NCBI GenBank assembly: GCA_025935735.1
Contig: JAICUS010000373.1
Coordinates: 1-6,243 of the forward strand
Direction: 5' to 3'
Length of the DNA stretch: 6,243 nt
Origin: Solirubrobacteraceae bacterium
GTDB lineage: Bacteria > Actinomycetota > Thermoleophilia > Solirubrobacterales > Solirubrobacteraceae
In this document: positions 5,776-6,243 of the stretch, in pieces
How positions within the stretch are numbered: position 1 is the first letter of the stretch
How the letters are laid out: each line of letters starts with the position of its first letter
The notes under the pieces: model-generated
What the model was told of the DNA's origin: nothing
The model's input: only the letters and a program-made list of their open reading frames with translations
The model's database searches: none
Position numbers and translations under genes: made by a program

Positions 5776-6243
5776 ATGGCCGCCGAAGCGTTCGTCGCGC
5801 AGCTCAACGAGCAGATCGGGCACGAGTTCGCCGCCCACCAGCAGTACGTGGCTTGCGCCGTGTACTACGACTCCGAGACGCTGCCCCAGCTCGCCCGCTT
5901 CTTCTACCGCCAGGCGCTCGAGGAGCGCGACCACGCGATGATGATGGTCCAGTACCTGCTCGACGCCGACGAGCCGGTGCAGATCCCCGGCGTCGCCGCG
6001 CCGCGGGTCGACTTCGCCGACCTCGTCGCGCCGGTCTCGCTGGCCCTCGACCAGGAGCGCCGGGTGACCGAGCAGATCAACGCGCTCGCGGCGGTGGCAC
6101 GCAATGCGGGCGACTACACGAGCGAGCAGTTCATGCAGTGGTTCATCAAGGAGCAGGTCGAGGAGGTCGCGACGATGTCCGACCTGCTGCGCGTAGTCGA
6201 GCGCTCGGGCGGGTCGCCGATGGACGTCGAGACCTGGATGGCC
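5776..6243 (+). CDS. bfrB: Ferritin (non-haem, BfrB/FtnA type), 3' end cut off
   Basis: Iron-storage protein that oxidises Fe(II) and stores it as ferric mineral inside a 24-subunit shell. The first 156 residues are present with no stop before the window ends; related ferritins are about 165-180 residues, so a short tail is missing. Ferroxidase residues are complete and fall at the same numbers I know from E. coli FtnA: Glu17, Glu49, Glu50, His53, Glu94, Glu126, Gln127, Glu129 and Glu130. Motifs AHQQYVACAVYYDSE, EERDHAMMMVQYLLD, LDQERRVTEQ and EQFMQWFIKEQVEEV closely recall mycobacterial BfrB as I remember it. There is no haem-ligand Met52 (Asp52 instead), which argues against bacterioferritin proper. 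The ATG at 5776 directly precedes the first helix and is served by a leaderless-type promoter. It is divergent from the UDP-xylose synthase; a functional link to that gene is not evident. The symbol follows resemblance to BfrB and is not proven orthology. Confidence 0.93.
   Translation, partial: MAAEAFVAQLNEQIGHEFAAHQQYVACAVYYDSETLPQLARFFYRQALEERDHAMMMVQYLLDADEPVQIPGVAAPRVDFADLVAPVSLALDQERRVTEQINALAAVARNAGDYTSEQFMQWFIKEQVEEVATMSDLLRVVERSGGSPMDVETWMA

Overview
This window is high-GC bacterial DNA with dense gene packing, many GTG starts and several TANNNT boxes just upstream of start codons that lack a Shine-Dalgarno sequence, as in leaderless actinobacterial genes. Together with protein styles such as a BfrB-like ferritin, this suggests an actinobacterium. 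A deep-branching lineage such as Thermoleophilia/Solirubrobacterales is my best guess, from overall impression only. Seven protein genes are supported, six complete and one cut by the window end. I see no tRNA, rRNA, CRISPR array or transposase gene, and no gene-free stretch exceeds about 100 bases.

Layout. Positions 2-2380 (minus strand) hold a signalling operon: an OmpR/PhoB-type response regulator, a membrane sensor histidine kinase starting on the regulator's stop codon (GTGA overlap, GGAGG ribosome binding site inside the regulator gene), then a small class I SAM-dependent methyltransferase. The kinase and methyltransferase are separated only by a compact repeat element of about 92 bp (603-694). 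It has two copies of a palindrome built on AAAGGGGACAGTCCC, and its edges reach into the kinase stop codon and the likely methyltransferase ribosome binding site. Divergent from the regulator, at 2447-3202 (plus), is a UlaG-like metallo-beta-lactamase-fold hydrolase.

Positions 3206-5730 (minus) hold two glycan genes: a UDP-glucuronate decarboxylase (UDP-xylose synthase) followed after 55 bp by a WbaP/CpsE-like polyprenyl-phosphate sugar-1-phosphate transferase, the enzyme type that starts lipid-linked assembly of exopolysaccharide or capsule. Divergent from the decarboxylase, at 5776 to the window end (plus), is a ferritin with a complete ferroxidase centre. The 45-bp gap between these two genes carries two back-to-back -10 boxes.

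How the genes may work together: the decarboxylase makes a nucleotide sugar and the transferase loads a sugar phosphate onto the lipid carrier, so this pair probably serves surface polysaccharide synthesis. The two-component system may sense an envelope signal. Its targets are unknown and no link to the glycan genes is shown by the sequence. Most of the window is ordinary; the repeat element and the tightly packed divergent promoters are the parts most worth a second look.
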